Positions 8,498 through 17,213 of a DNA stretch of 64,000 bases are shown here, in pieces (positions within the stretch are counted from its first letter, which is position 1; each line of letters starts with the position of its first letter). The notes below the pieces were generated by a model. That model did not search any database and was not told the DNA's origin. It was given only the letters and a program-made list of their open reading frames with translations. Position numbers and translations under genes: made by a program. Source of the stretch: Acidobacteriota bacterium (GTDB lineage Bacteria; Acidobacteriota; Blastocatellia; Pyrinomonadales; Pyrinomonadaceae); NCBI GenBank assembly GCA_019239425.1, contig JAFAZX010000103.1, forward strand, positions 62,001 through 126,000, read 5' to 3'.

Positions 8498-10081
8498 CTA
8501 GGGTTTGACCGGAACGGCGACGATGTTCCAGTCGTGAGTCCCGCCCGAGGTGTAGGTGACCGTCCAGCTCGTCGTCGTCGTGGATGACCCCGGCTGCGTC
8601 GAGCTGCCCCCGAAGTTGTAGATGCTGTAGGTGGAGCCGCTGCTGGCCTTAGTCCTCTGCGTCTGGCCCGAGCCGACCGTGATGTCCGTCACGTCGCTGG
8701 GCGAGGCGGTGCCCGCCGAGACGAAGCCGACGACGACTTCGTTGGAGGCGGAGCTACTGTTGACCGTGGCCGTGCCGCTCGTCCCCGTCGCGGTGGCGAC
8801 CGTCCCGGTCGGCGTCGTGGTGTTGACGCCCGAGAGGCTGATGGCGGAGAGCACCCACACCTTGTACCCGCCGGTGGGCTCGGTGATGGTGAAGGAATTA
8901 GACCCGGTGGGCGGCGAGAGCAGCGCCCAGACCGTCATGCGCTTGCCGTAGTTCGTCGGCCCGGTGTCGGCGATCTTCGTCATGCTGCTGCCGCCGTAAC
9001 TGACCGCGGTCTCTATCGAGCTGTTGTCCGCCGGGTAGCCCTGGCTGATGCCGAGCAGCAGGTAGTTGCCGTTGTTGTTGTGCGTGAGGCCGACGCCGAC
9101 CCCCTCCGCGTGCGAGACGTTGCCGACGGTGACCCCGACCAGCGTCGTGTAGCTGGAGGCGGGCGCGTCCCAGTAGTAGCGCGTGCCGTCGTAGGCGAAG
9201 TGCAGCTTGTCTATCGCGTTCGCCGCCGACGAGAGGGTGATCACGCCGGCCCCGTTCCCCGCCACGTAAGAGTTCGCGGGGAGCGTGAGCGTGCGGGAGC
9301 CCGTGCCGTCCTGCTTGACGTAGAGGTCGCCCTCGCTCCCGCTGCTCACGCCGCTGAAGGCGAGCGCGGCGTTCGTCGAGAGCGTGAGGTTGGCCTTGCG
9401 GCGCTCGGAACCCGAGAAAGACCAGGTCACGGTCGAGCCGCTCGTCAGCGTGTCGAAGGGCGGCGTGCCGCCGGTCGCGGTCGTCGTCCAGGAGGTCGCG
9501 CCCGTGCCGTCCGTCGTGAGCACCTGGCCGGAGCTGCCGCCGGAGTCGGGCAGCTTGAAGGTGTAGGTGCCGGCCGCGTCCTGCACGGAGAGGGTCACGG
9601 TGCCCGAGGTCGCGCCGGAGAGCTGAATCTGTCCGCTGTCGGTCGAGCCCGTGAGGTCGAGGCCGCCCGCGCCGGAGTAGGTCAGCGTGTTGCCCGTACC
9701 CTCCGAGAGGCGCGTGTTCTCGCTGACCGCCGTCCCCGTCGAGGCGTAGAAGGCGAAGCGCCCCGCCGTGCCGCTGTTGACCGTGCCGGAACTGCCCTGC
9801 GGGACGATTAGGGGCAGGAAGCGTGTGACGGCCGCGAGCGGCGGCGACAGGAAAATGTTGCCGGCGCCGCCGGTCGTCGGCCCTCCCGTGCGCCGCCCCC
9901 CCCAGAGGCGCCGCGCCGAAGGGGCGCCGAAGAACTCGAAGCGCGGGCGCACGGTCAGGCCGGCCGAGGCCGACAGGCCGGACGGCAGGCCGGAGGAGGC
10001 GGGCCTTGTCGCCGCGCCCTGCCGTGCGTGCGCGGCGACGGGCAGAAGACAGAGGGCGAAGAGGACTGAAAGTTTTCTCAT
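8498..10081 (-). CDS. Secreted Ser/Thr/Gly-rich protein with a phage-tail-fibre-like middle
   Basis: 527 residues with a signal peptide (MRKLSVLFALCLLPVAAHA). The segment at about 110-215 (NTLTYSGAGGLDLTGS, GQVLTTDGTGATSW) has the short-strand, Gly/Thr-rich pattern common in phage tail-fibre stalks and some bacterial surface fibres. The C-terminal 200 residues are a second beta-rich domain (GNYLLLGISQGYP, ending HDWNIVAVPVKP) of the sort found in uncharacterised secreted proteins. No phage genes are nearby, so a cell-surface or released fibre partnered with the downstream beta-helix protein is more likely than a prophage gene. The function is unknown. Confidence 0.72.
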   Translation of the reverse strand: MRKLSVLFALCLLPVAAHARQGAATRPASSGLPSGLSASAGLTVRPRFEFFGAPSARRLWGGRRTGGPTTGGAGNIFLSPPLAAVTRFLPLIVPQGSSGTVNSGTAGRFAFYASTGTAVSENTRLSEGTGNTLTYSGAGGLDLTGSTDSGQIQLSGATSGTVTLSVQDAAGTYTFKLPDSGGSSGQVLTTDGTGATSWTTTATGGTPPFDTLTSGSTVTWSFSGSERRKANLTLSTNAALAFSGVSSGSEGDLYVKQDGTGSRTLTLPANSYVAGNGAGVITLSSAANAIDKLHFAYDGTRYYWDAPASSYTTLVGVTVGNVSHAEGVGVGLTHNNNGNYLLLGISQGYPADNSSIETAVSYGGSSMTKIADTGPTNYGKRMTVWALLSPPTGSNSFTITEPTGGYKVWVLSAISLSGVNTTTPTGTVATATGTSGTATVNSSSASNEVVVGFVSAGTASPSDVTDITVGSGQTQRTKASSGSTYSIYNFGGSSTQPGSSTTTTSWTVTYTSGGTHDWNIVAVPVKP

Positions 10082-10378
10082 CAGGACCTCGGAAGGGAAG
10101 GAGGGGCGCCGCGTGGGACGTGCCGCCCGGTGTTACTCAACGCCACCGCCTGCGCCGCGGAAAAACAGGCGGCGAGAGCGGAGCTTGTTCAGGGCGTGTG
10201 AAACCCCTGCGCCGTCAAGTCCGGCGCGCTCGGCATCAGAGGCCGGGGGAGGTGGAAGTGAAATGGGTGGTGAGGCTGTCGCAGTAATGGGGGACTGTCC
10301 GGCAGCTCTCGCCCGATGCTTTCGTTACGACAAGCGGGGCATCAACCTACCTTACTACCAGGTCGTGAGATGGCCGGG
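10082..10378 (-). other. Long leader of the secreted-fibre operon
   Basis: About 290 nt separate the predicted promoter from the start codon at 10081. The stretch is GC-rich with several possible stems, but I cannot match it to a known riboswitch class and see no convincing short ORF. It may hold a regulatory RNA structure. Confidence 0.3.
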
Positions 10379-10407
10379 AGTGTATGCGATGAGAGGTACG
10401 AAGTCAA
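10379..10407 (-). promoter_or_regulatory. Candidate sigma70 promoter of the secreted-fibre operon
   Basis: On the minus strand TTGACT (10402-10407) and TACACT (10379-10384) are exactly 17 nt apart, with an A/T-rich tract (AAATATAAAAACG) directly upstream that could be an UP element. No other gene on this strand lies upstream, so it should drive 8498-10081 and 5476-8487. Confidence 0.5.
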
Positions 10408-10589
10408 CGTTTTTATATTTCCGACCGCCCGACACTTTCAAGGCGTGAATCCGTCCGGCAATCTCGGGCGCGCGAGGAGGCCGCGCGACAAACACACTCC
10501 CGCACGCCGTCCGTAAGAGTTATAATCCAACCGCGCCGCGGCCCTCGTGGCATCGTCCGGCGCGAATCCCGCCAACGGAGAACCTTCAG
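10408..10589. other. Intergenic region with a TATAAT box upstream of the 10590 gene
   Basis: No gene is visible. A perfect TATAAT lies at 10521-10526 on the plus strand without a recognisable -35 box. It may serve the secreted protein starting at 10590. Confidence 0.3.
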
Positions 10590-11330
10590 ATGAGACGTCC
10601 CGCAATCCTCTTCGCACACATCTGCGCGCTGCTCCTCTGCGCGGCGGCCGCGCCCGGCCCTCTCTTCTTACGCAGCCCCGCGGCGCAGACAGGCGCCACG
10701 CAGGACGCGCAGCCCGGCGGCGACCAGTTCGTCTACGCCGACTTCGAGCACATACAGGACAAGCGGCCGACGAGTAACCGCGGCGGCCTCGTGCAGTTGG
10801 TCTCCTACCAGGAGTCCACGCCGAGCCGCTACAAGGGGCTGGAGGGGGCCAACCCCGCGGCCCCCGAGGCCGTGCACCTCAAGCCCGACGACCCGAACCA
10901 CGCCATCGCCTTCGACTACGAGCTCTATTCGCCGAACCAGTACGCGGGGGTGGGGGTGGAGGTGCAGGGCCTCCCCTACAAGGACGGCAAGCCCTCGGCC
11001 GACGACCTGAGCGGCTACAAGTTCCTCTCGATGCAGGTCTACGCGAAGGGCGAGCCGGGCGTGTCGAACCTGCGGGTGGAGATCATGAGCCGCGGCCAGG
11101 GCATCAACCTGACGGGCGGCTTCCCGCAGATGGTCTTCAAGCTCAAGCCGGGCTTCAACACCTACAAGTTTCCGCTCAACTCGCTCCAGCAGCCGACGTG
11201 GGCGCAGACGAAGGTGAGCGCCAAGGACGTGCTCAAGAAGCTGACGGCCGTCTCGCTGACCGCCTTCTGCGAGCAGTGCACGCCGAGCCACGGGACGGTC
11301 GTCGTGGACAACATCGTCTTTACAAAGTAA
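10590..11330 (+). CDS. Secreted carbohydrate-binding-like beta-sandwich protein
   Basis: 246 residues with a signal peptide (about residues 1-30). The remainder reads as one jelly-roll domain: FVYADFEHIQD at the start, YKFLSMQVYAKGEPG and LRVEIMSR in the middle, and GTVVVDNIVFTK at the end. This pattern occurs in galactose-binding-like folds such as CBM11 and CIA30-type domains, where the last strand closes the sandwich. No catalytic domain is attached. A ribosome-binding site GGAG sits about 9 nt before the ATG. It may bind polysaccharide at the cell surface; the family assignment is tentative. Confidence 0.7.
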   Translation: MRRPAILFAHICALLLCAAAAPGPLFLRSPAAQTGATQDAQPGGDQFVYADFEHIQDKRPTSNRGGLVQLVSYQESTPSRYKGLEGANPAAPEAVHLKPDDPNHAIAFDYELYSPNQYAGVGVEVQGLPYKDGKPSADDLSGYKFLSMQVYAKGEPGVSNLRVEIMSRGQGINLTGGFPQMVFKLKPGFNTYKFPLNSLQQPTWAQTKVSAKDVLKKLTAVSLTAFCEQCTPSHGTVVVDNIVFTK

Positions 11331-11343
11331 GGAAGCCCCTAAA

Positions 11344-11482
11344 GCTGGGAGCGCGGGCATCCCTGCCCGCCTGAGCGCGTAGCGCGAAGGCCGTGAGACT
11401 TCATGTCTCAACGTTGAGATTAAAAGGGAGACGGTCAGCGTGCTCACGCGCGCTTGCGGGCAGGGATGCCCGCGCTCCCAGC
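11344..11482. repeat. Large palindrome C (27-bp perfect arms)
   Basis: The left arm (11344-11370) starts GCTGGGAGCGCGGGCATCCC. The right arm (11456-11482) is its exact reverse complement over 27 bp. The interior has a smaller self-complementary piece around GAGACTTCATGTCTC. It lies between the convergent ends of the 10590 gene and the ASPIC/UnbV gene. Confidence 0.88.
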
Positions 11483-11499
11483 GAGATGGTGCGTCCAAA

Positions 11500-13146
11500 C
11501 TAGGAGCCGCCCTCGACGACCTTGACGTACCTATTGGGCGCGACGTTCGTGAGTTTGTCCACGCGCCCGCTCGGCCACTTGATCTCGACGCTGTCCACCT
11601 TCGCGGCCTTGCCGAGGCCGAGGAGTTCGCGCGGGTCGTGCGAGGCGAGGTAGCTGCCGCCGCCCGTCTTGAGGCGCGTCCGGCGGACGCCGCCCGCCTC
11701 CCACGTGATGACCGCGCCGACCGCGCCGGGGCTGCTCTTCGTCGCGACGAGTTCCAGCCCGAGCCAGTTGTTGCGGTTCCCGCCGTCGTTCCTGAGGAGC
11801 AAGGGGGCGGCGCCGTTGTTGACGACGAGCACGTCGAGGTCGCCGTCGTTGTCGTAGTCGCCGACCGAGAGGCCGCGCGCCGGGAAGTCCTTCTGGAAGA
11901 TCGGCCCCGCCTGCGCCGAGACGTTGACGAACTTGCCGTTGACGTTCTCGAACAGGAGCAGGGGCTCCTTGTACTTCACCTTCAGAGACTGCACCTCGAC
12001 CATGTCGTCCGGGTGGCCGTTCGCGAGGATGAGGTCGAGGTCGCCGTCGTCGTCGTAGTCGAAGAACTTCAGGCCCCAGCCGCTGAGGAGCCGCGTCGCC
12101 TGCCCGATCTCGCCCGGCTTGTCGACGAAGGTCAAGTCCTTCTGGTTCTGGTAGAGGCTGAAGAGCTCCTGGTCGATGTTGGCGACGAACAAGTCCTGCC
12201 AGCCGTCGCCGTCGTAGTCGCCGGCGTCCACGCCCATCCCCGAGCGCGGCGCGCCCGCGTCGCTGTAGGCCACGCCCGCCGGCAGCCCCTCCTCCTCGAA
12301 CTTGCCCTTCCCCTTGTTGACGAAGAGGAAGTTGGGCATCGTGTCGTTGGCGACGAAGAGGTCGAGCAACCCGTCGTTGTTGATGTCGGTCGCGACCGCG
12401 CCGAACGACTTGCCCGGCGAATTGAAGATGCCGGACTCCTTGCTCACGTCGGCGAAGGTGCCGTTGCCGTTATTTCGGAAGAGGTGCGAGGGGCGCGGCT
12501 TGAAGACGCGCGGCACGCAGTAGTAGCGGCGGCCGACCTTGTTGTCGCCGCAGAAGATCGTGCCGGCCGCGCTGTACTCGACGAAGCTCGAGACCCACAG
12601 GTCGAGCTTGCCGTCGCCGTCGAAGTCGAAGAAGGTCGCCTGCGTCGACCAGCCGGGCGCGGCGACGCCGGCCTTGTCGGTCACGTCCGTGAAAGTACCG
12701 TTGCCGTTGTTGCGGTAGAGGATGTTGCGGCCGTAGGCGGTGACGTATAAGTCCTGCCAGCCGTCGCCGTCGTAGTCGGCGGCGGCCGCGCCCATGCCGA
12801 AGGTGCCGCCCGCGACGCCCGCCTTGTCGGTCACGTCCGTAAAGGTGCCGTCGTGGTTGTTACGGTAGAGCGCGTTCCTGAGCGGCGTCTTCGGGGTGAA
12901 GAAGTCTGAGGGGCCGCTGTTGACGAGGTACACGTCGAGCCAGCCGTCGTTGTCGTAGTCGAAGAAGAGGCCGCCGCCGCCGCAGGTCTCGGGCAGGTGG
13001 TGCGCCTCGGAGCGCGCGTTGTCGTGCGTCCAAGTAATCCTGCTCTTGCCCGGCTCGACCTCCGCGAAGACCACGGGCGACTGCGCGGCCGACTTCGCCG
13101 CCGCCAGCAGCACCAACAGAACGGCTAAGGGGAAAAGCTGTCGCAT
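11500..13146 (-). CDS. Secreted FG-GAP/VCBS propeller protein with ASPIC/UnbV domain (CRTAC1-like)
   Basis: 548 residues with a signal peptide (MRQLFPLAVLLVLLAAAKSAA). At least seven calcium-loop repeats of the type DYDNDGWLDVY, DYDGDGWQDLYV and DFDGDGKLDLW build a beta-propeller. The last 80 residues (NNWLGLELVATK to SVEIKWPSG) form the ASPIC/UnbV domain. A longer frame continues upstream inside the cytochrome gene, but the ATG at 13146, 5 nt after the cytochrome stop, is the only start giving a signal peptide. Such proteins are exported and bind calcium; their biochemical role is unknown. It is the last gene of the minus-strand cluster starting at 17000. Confidence 0.85.
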   Translation of the reverse strand: MRQLFPLAVLLVLLAAAKSAAQSPVVFAEVEPGKSRITWTHDNARSEAHHLPETCGGGGLFFDYDNDGWLDVYLVNSGPSDFFTPKTPLRNALYRNNHDGTFTDVTDKAGVAGGTFGMGAAAADYDGDGWQDLYVTAYGRNILYRNNGNGTFTDVTDKAGVAAPGWSTQATFFDFDGDGKLDLWVSSFVEYSAAGTIFCGDNKVGRRYYCVPRVFKPRPSHLFRNNGNGTFADVSKESGIFNSPGKSFGAVATDINNDGLLDLFVANDTMPNFLFVNKGKGKFEEEGLPAGVAYSDAGAPRSGMGVDAGDYDGDGWQDLFVANIDQELFSLYQNQKDLTFVDKPGEIGQATRLLSGWGLKFFDYDDDGDLDLILANGHPDDMVEVQSLKVKYKEPLLLFENVNGKFVNVSAQAGPIFQKDFPARGLSVGDYDNDGDLDVLVVNNGAAPLLLRNDGGNRNNWLGLELVATKSSPGAVGAVITWEAGGVRRTRLKTGGGSYLASHDPRELLGLGKAAKVDSVEIKWPSGRVDKLTNVAPNRYVKVVEGGS

Positions 13147-13151
13147 ACTCT

Positions 13152-14333
13152 TTAGTTCGGGTAAGCCTCGTCCGGCTTGACGACGCGGATGAAGTGATCC
13201 GTGAACTTGAAGTGCGCGGCCGGCGGGCCGAGCTTCGGCATGTGGCAGGAGACGCAGTCCTTCGTCGCGACCTTGCACGGCGGCGCGGTGGCCTGCGGCG
13301 CCGCCGCCGCCGCGGTCTTCAACTTGAGTCCCGCCGCGGTCTTCTTCGGCGCGTGGCAGGCCGCGCACTTCGAGTCGTAGAAGGCCATGTCCTTCTGGAT
13401 CGGCTCGTGCGGGTCGTGGCAGGCCGTGCAGCTGATCCGCCTGTCGTCCGAGTAGCACTTGCTGTGGAACATGCGGTAGGGCTGGAAGCGGACGTTGTTC
13501 AGCTCCAACGAACGCAGCAACCCGAACTCCTCGTTGCCGCGGTGGCACGAGGCGCAGAAGTCCTGCGCCAACTGGTCGCCGCTCAGCACCCGCGGGTTGT
13601 AGATGAGCTCGCCGCTCGGCTCCTTCTTCTGCGCCGCCGCGGCGTGCGCGCCGCCCGGCCCGTGGCACGCCTCGCAGCGGATGCCGGGCGTCATCGTCTC
13701 AAGCTTGAGCTTCCCCGCGACGACGCCGCCCGTCGAGTGACAGCCGAAGCAGTTGTTGACGTCGCTCTCAGACAGCTTGCGCCCGATGGCCTTCTGCAAG
13801 GACTCGGGGACGGTGCGCGGCGCGCCGATGGTGAAGTCGAGGCCCTTGACCTCGTTGTAGTAGCTCACCAGGCTCTCGTAGTACGCGCCCTCGTATTCGA
13901 GCACGTAGGTCTGCCCGGCCTTCCCCTGCCCGAAGGCGTAGAGGACGGGCAGCGTGACGGTCTCGCTGCCGTCGGTGACCTTGTACGTGCTCTTGTCGCC
14001 CTGCCGCCTGATCTCGTAAGTGTACGGGCCGCTGCGGAAGGTCATGACTGGGTTATCGATCAAGACCTTCGAGTTCGCGACCGGCTCCATCGCGTTCGCC
14101 ATCGAAGTCCCGGCGTGCGCCGCGGCCGTCTGCTTGTGGCACTGCGCGCAAGTCTGGTCGCCGACGAACTCCGTGCCCGCGGGCGTGCGCCGCGGGTGCC
14201 AGCGTTTGGGAACGTTCTGCGGCGCGGCCGGCCCCGACCAGGCCCAGACGGCCGCCCCGACAAGTAGAAGGTGAAGCGCGACGGCCGCCAGGCGCACGCC
14301 GCTCTTGCTGGCACTGTGGTACTTAACTTTCAT
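13152..14333 (-). CDS. Heptahaem c-type cytochrome (c554/NrfA-like fold)
   Basis: 393 residues with one N-terminal hydrophobic segment (about 15-33) serving as signal or anchor. Seven haem-binding CxxCH motifs are visible: CAQCH, CFGCH, CEACH, CASCH, CTACH, CAACH and CVSCH. Their spacing and the HxxC-rich C-terminal half resemble cytochrome c554-family and other multihaem electron-transfer proteins. No catalytic nitrite- or hydroxylamine-reductase motif can be named. Coupling to the ASPIC/UnbV gene (5-nt gap) suggests a joint envelope function. ATG 14333 is chosen; a GTG one codon upstream is the alternative. Confidence 0.85.
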   Translation of the reverse strand: MKVKYHSASKSGVRLAAVALHLLLVGAAVWAWSGPAAPQNVPKRWHPRRTPAGTEFVGDQTCAQCHKQTAAAHAGTSMANAMEPVANSKVLIDNPVMTFRSGPYTYEIRRQGDKSTYKVTDGSETVTLPVLYAFGQGKAGQTYVLEYEGAYYESLVSYYNEVKGLDFTIGAPRTVPESLQKAIGRKLSESDVNNCFGCHSTGGVVAGKLKLETMTPGIRCEACHGPGGAHAAAAQKKEPSGELIYNPRVLSGDQLAQDFCASCHRGNEEFGLLRSLELNNVRFQPYRMFHSKCYSDDRRISCTACHDPHEPIQKDMAFYDSKCAACHAPKKTAAGLKLKTAAAAAPQATAPPCKVATKDCVSCHMPKLGPPAAHFKFTDHFIRVVKPDEAYPN

Positions 14334-14358
14334 CACCCTTGAGTGTGAGTAGAAAAGA

Positions 14359-14436
14359 TTTCACCACAGAGACACAGAGACACAGCTTGTCGAGTTATTC
14401 TTCTTCAAGCTGTGTCTCTGTGTCTCTGTGGTTCAA
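14359..14436. repeat. Family A palindrome, copy A4
   Basis: Arms TTTCACCACAGAGACACAGA and the complement ending in GTGGTTCAAA, with a short loop GTCGAGTTATTCTTCTTC. It lies between the TPR gene stop (14485) and the cytochrome start (14333), so a terminator-like hairpin would sit inside the presumed operon. Confidence 0.87.
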
Positions 14437-14484
14437 ACCCTCTCCGCCAGATTCAACTGCAAATATAAAACAGGACTGCCGGGG

Positions 14485-15711
14485 TCAGGGCTTCGCCTTG
14501 GGCTGGCCGTTGCCGTTGGCCTCTTCGCCGCTGCCGACGCCCGCCTGCGCGTTGCGGCGCGCGTCGGTCTCCTGCTGTAGCTTCTGGAAGAGGGCGACCT
14601 CGCGCTTGGCGTCGGCCTCGCGCCCGGCCCGGCGGTACGCGCGGCCGAGCGCGTAGTGCATCTCGGGGCTGTTGGGCGCGAGCCGCGTCCCCTCCTCCAA
14701 CTCTTTGACGGCCCGCTCCACCTGACCCAGGTCGAGCAGGACGCGGCCCAGGACGTTGCGCGCGGCGAACATCTTCGGCGCGAGCTGCACGGCCTTCTCC
14801 GCCAAGGGGAGCGCATCCTCGAACTGGTCGCGCTTGAGGTACTCGAAGGCCATCTGCGTCATCGCCGGGAAGTGCTGCGGCGAGATCTCCAGCTCGCGCT
14901 TGAACTCCTTCATCGCGGCGTCCGCGTCCTGGCCGAGCATGTAGACGCCGAAGGCGTAATGCACGTTCGGCTCATTCGGGTAGCGCGCGAGCAGCGTGTC
15001 GAAGGCCGCGCGCGCCTGCTCCATCCGGCGCGCGGCCATGTCGAAGCCCGCGCGGCCGGCGGTCATCACCATGTCGCGCCGGTCGGACGGCATCTCGCTC
15101 GGCAGGTAGGGCATGCGCAGCACCGCCAGCCCGAACGCCTCGATGACCTTCGGGCTCTCGTTGCCGGCGCGGACGAACTCGGTCAGGGCGTCGAAGCCGA
15201 CCTCGAACTGCTCGAAGCGGATGTAGAGCAGCGCCGCGTGGTATGTGACGACGGCCTGAAGCTCCTGGTTGCCGCCGAAGCCGAGCGCGCGGCCGCGCAG
15301 CAGGGAGCTGCCGGCGCGCTCGTACTCGCGCGTCTGGAACTCGCAGAGGCCGAGCAGCGCCCACGCGGGGCCGCGGTTCGGGTCGAGCGCGACGACGTTG
15401 CGCAGGGCGTCGCGCGCCTCCTCGTAGCGATCCTTCTCGTAGAGGATGGCGCCGATGTACCACCAGCCGTCCACCCACTTCGGCCGCTGCTTGAGGGCGT
15501 CGGCGTAGTGCGCGATGGCCTCGTCGAGCCGGTCGGCGTTGCGCGCCTCGTCCCCGAGCCTGACCGCCTGGTCGAAGGCCGGGTTGGGACGTGTGTCCTG
15601 CTGCGACGGCGCCTGCGCCTGCGGCTGCGGACGGCGCGCGCGGGCGCGGCCCTTCGTCTGCGCGCGCGCGGCCGGGGTGGCGAGCAGCGTCAGCGCCGAC
15701 GCGAGCGCCAT
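14485..15711 (-). CDS. Exported TPR-repeat protein
   Basis: 408 residues from ATG 15711. The signal peptide (MALASALTLLATPAARA) is followed by a basic Q/P-rich linker and then tandem TPR units through most of the protein (for example AIAHYADALKQRPKWVDGWWYIG and AVQLAPKMFAARNVLGRVLLDLG, each about 34 residues). The C-terminus is a short low-complexity tail. A much longer frame runs upstream, but it is the wrong frame through the preceding TPR gene. TPR proteins act as scaffolds. Here the gene lies between another TPR gene and the cytochrome on the same strand. Confidence 0.82.
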   Translation of the reverse strand: MALASALTLLATPAARAQTKGRARARRPQPQAQAPSQQDTRPNPAFDQAVRLGDEARNADRLDEAIAHYADALKQRPKWVDGWWYIGAILYEKDRYEEARDALRNVVALDPNRGPAWALLGLCEFQTREYERAGSSLLRGRALGFGGNQELQAVVTYHAALLYIRFEQFEVGFDALTEFVRAGNESPKVIEAFGLAVLRMPYLPSEMPSDRRDMVMTAGRAGFDMAARRMEQARAAFDTLLARYPNEPNVHYAFGVYMLGQDADAAMKEFKRELEISPQHFPAMTQMAFEYLKRDQFEDALPLAEKAVQLAPKMFAARNVLGRVLLDLGQVERAVKELEEGTRLAPNSPEMHYALGRAYRRAGREADAKREVALFQKLQQETDARRNAQAGVGSGEEANGNGQPKAKP

Positions 15712-15791
15712 TGAGCAGATGAGAGCGTTAAGGGTAGAACCTCTCGACAAGCCTTTTGAATATCCTTTCGGCTGTTTCGATTCTTTCGGCG

Positions 15792-17000
15792 CTAGGGCGC
15801 TTTCGTCGGAGCGGGCGCGTCCGTGCTTTTCTGCGCGCCGGGCTGCTTGGCCTGCTGCTCGCTGTTGAGCTTCTGCACCACCGCGCGCTCGCGGTCGCCG
15901 TCCTCCTTCCGGTTGAGCCGGTAGTAGACGGAGGCCAGCAGCACGCGCCCCTCGACGAAGTCCGGGTACTCCTTCACCACGCCTTCCAAAAGCGGACGCG
16001 CCTCTTCGGGCTTGCCCAGGGCGGCGAGCACCGCGCTCAGGTGATAGCGCGCGTACTGCTCGCGCGGCCGGAGCTGCACCGCCTTCGTGAGGTAGCGCAG
16101 GGACTCTTCGAACTGCTTGTCCTGCCTGAGCAGCGTCCCCATGAAGAGGTTCGCGTCGAAGTCGTTCGGGTTGTCGGCCAGCTCGACGCGGAAGGCGGCG
16201 CGCGCCTTCTCCGAGTCGCCCATCCGCATCAGCGCGCGCCCGTACCAGGCATGCACCGTGGGGAGCTTGGGGTTCAGCTCGACGGCGCGCCCGAGCTCTC
16301 TGACCGCCCCCTGCCCGTCGTCCATCAGCAGCATCAGCGAGCCGATGAGGAGCCGCGCCTCGGCCGAGTCCTCGTCGCGGAAGACGCTGTTGATGACGAG
16401 TTGTCCCCGGCCCAACTGGCCGTCGCCGATGAGGGCGTTGCCGAGCAGGTACGCGACCGCGCGGCCGTGCGGCGTCTCGGCGCCGTCCTTCTCGTAAGGC
16501 GAGAGGAGTTCGATGGCCTTCCTGTACTCGCCGAGCCGCACCTGACAGTCGGCCAGAAGCAGCACGGCGTTGGGCCGCTCGGGCAGGTCGTTCGGCGCCG
16601 CGGCGACGAAGTTCGCCAACTCGGCGCCGGCCTCCGTGAACCACGCGGCCTTGTAGTATGCGAGCGACAGGTTGAAGCGGATGGTCTGGTTGCGCGGGTC
16701 GAGCGCGAGCGCCTGCTTGTACTGGCCGATGGCCTCCTCGTAGCGGCCCAGCCGCGAGTAGGCGGCGCCGAGGTTCGAACGCACGTCGGCCCGGCCGGGG
16801 TTCGCGGCTAAGATAGAGAGGTAGGCGCGGACGGCACCTTCGAGGTCGCCGGACTGGTGGAGCTGCGTCGCGCGCTCGAAGGCGGCGTCCACGTCCGCGG
16901 CGCCGGCCTGCCCCTGCCGCGCGCCCGCGGCCGCCGGGAGGCACGCGCAGGCCGCGAGCACGAGCAGCGCCTTCGAGAGCCACCGATTCACGTTAGCCAT
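15792..17000 (-). CDS. Exported TPR-repeat protein
   Basis: 402 residues with a signal peptide (WLSKALLVLAACACLPAAAGA). About eight TPR units follow, starting with AFERATQLHQSGDLEGAVRA and including GRYEEAIGQYKQALALDPRN. The C-terminus is low-complexity (KQPGAQKSTDAPAPTKAP). It is the first gene of the minus-strand cluster 17000-11500 and divergent from the VWFA gene. The function is unknown; protein-protein scaffolding in the envelope is the general expectation. Confidence 0.84.
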   Translation of the reverse strand: MANVNRWLSKALLVLAACACLPAAAGARQGQAGAADVDAAFERATQLHQSGDLEGAVRAYLSILAANPGRADVRSNLGAAYSRLGRYEEAIGQYKQALALDPRNQTIRFNLSLAYYKAAWFTEAGAELANFVAAAPNDLPERPNAVLLLADCQVRLGEYRKAIELLSPYEKDGAETPHGRAVAYLLGNALIGDGQLGRGQLVINSVFRDEDSAEARLLIGSLMLLMDDGQGAVRELGRAVELNPKLPTVHAWYGRALMRMGDSEKARAAFRVELADNPNDFDANLFMGTLLRQDKQFEESLRYLTKAVQLRPREQYARYHLSAVLAALGKPEEARPLLEGVVKEYPDFVEGRVLLASVYYRLNRKEDGDRERAVVQKLNSEQQAKQPGAQKSTDAPAPTKAP

Positions 17001-17213
17001 AGTCCTTTGAAGGAGGGTTCGTCAGGGGTTCCCGACCGGGGAGTTCGGCGAGCCCTGCGGGCCAGCGGGCCGCGCCGAAAAGTGCGCCGCGGCCGTGGCC
17101 TTTGTGCCTACTCAAGCTGGCCTTTGCCAGAGAATGTAACTATACTTTCTCCGCGATTCTTTGTCGAACTTAACCAATCCGCATTCATCCCCGAGCACAC
17201 AGGAGACTGACTC

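Noticed and set aside
8498..10081. A prophage tail region
   Set aside because: Only one protein looks tail-fibre-like; it has a signal peptide and no phage structural, lysis or integrase genes are in the window.
10082..10378. A known riboswitch in the leader of the secreted-fibre operon
   Set aside because: I compared it mentally with c-di-GMP, cobalamin and TPP cores and saw no conserved core; it is left as an unassigned leader.
13147..13668. N-terminal extension of the ASPIC/UnbV gene into the cytochrome gene
   Set aside because: It is an out-of-frame reading of the cytochrome, and the start at 13146 gives a proper signal peptide.
15712..16983. The 5' part of an 832-codon frame running into the second TPR gene
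   Set aside because: Upstream of 15711 it is an out-of-frame reading of the first TPR gene; only the part after the signal peptide is genuine.
17140..17180. A TTCTTTGTCGAAC element after a TATACT box upstream of the VWFA gene as another ROK operator
   Set aside because: The left half fits only loosely, the right half ACAAAAG is missing, and the VWFA gene is not a glycan gene.
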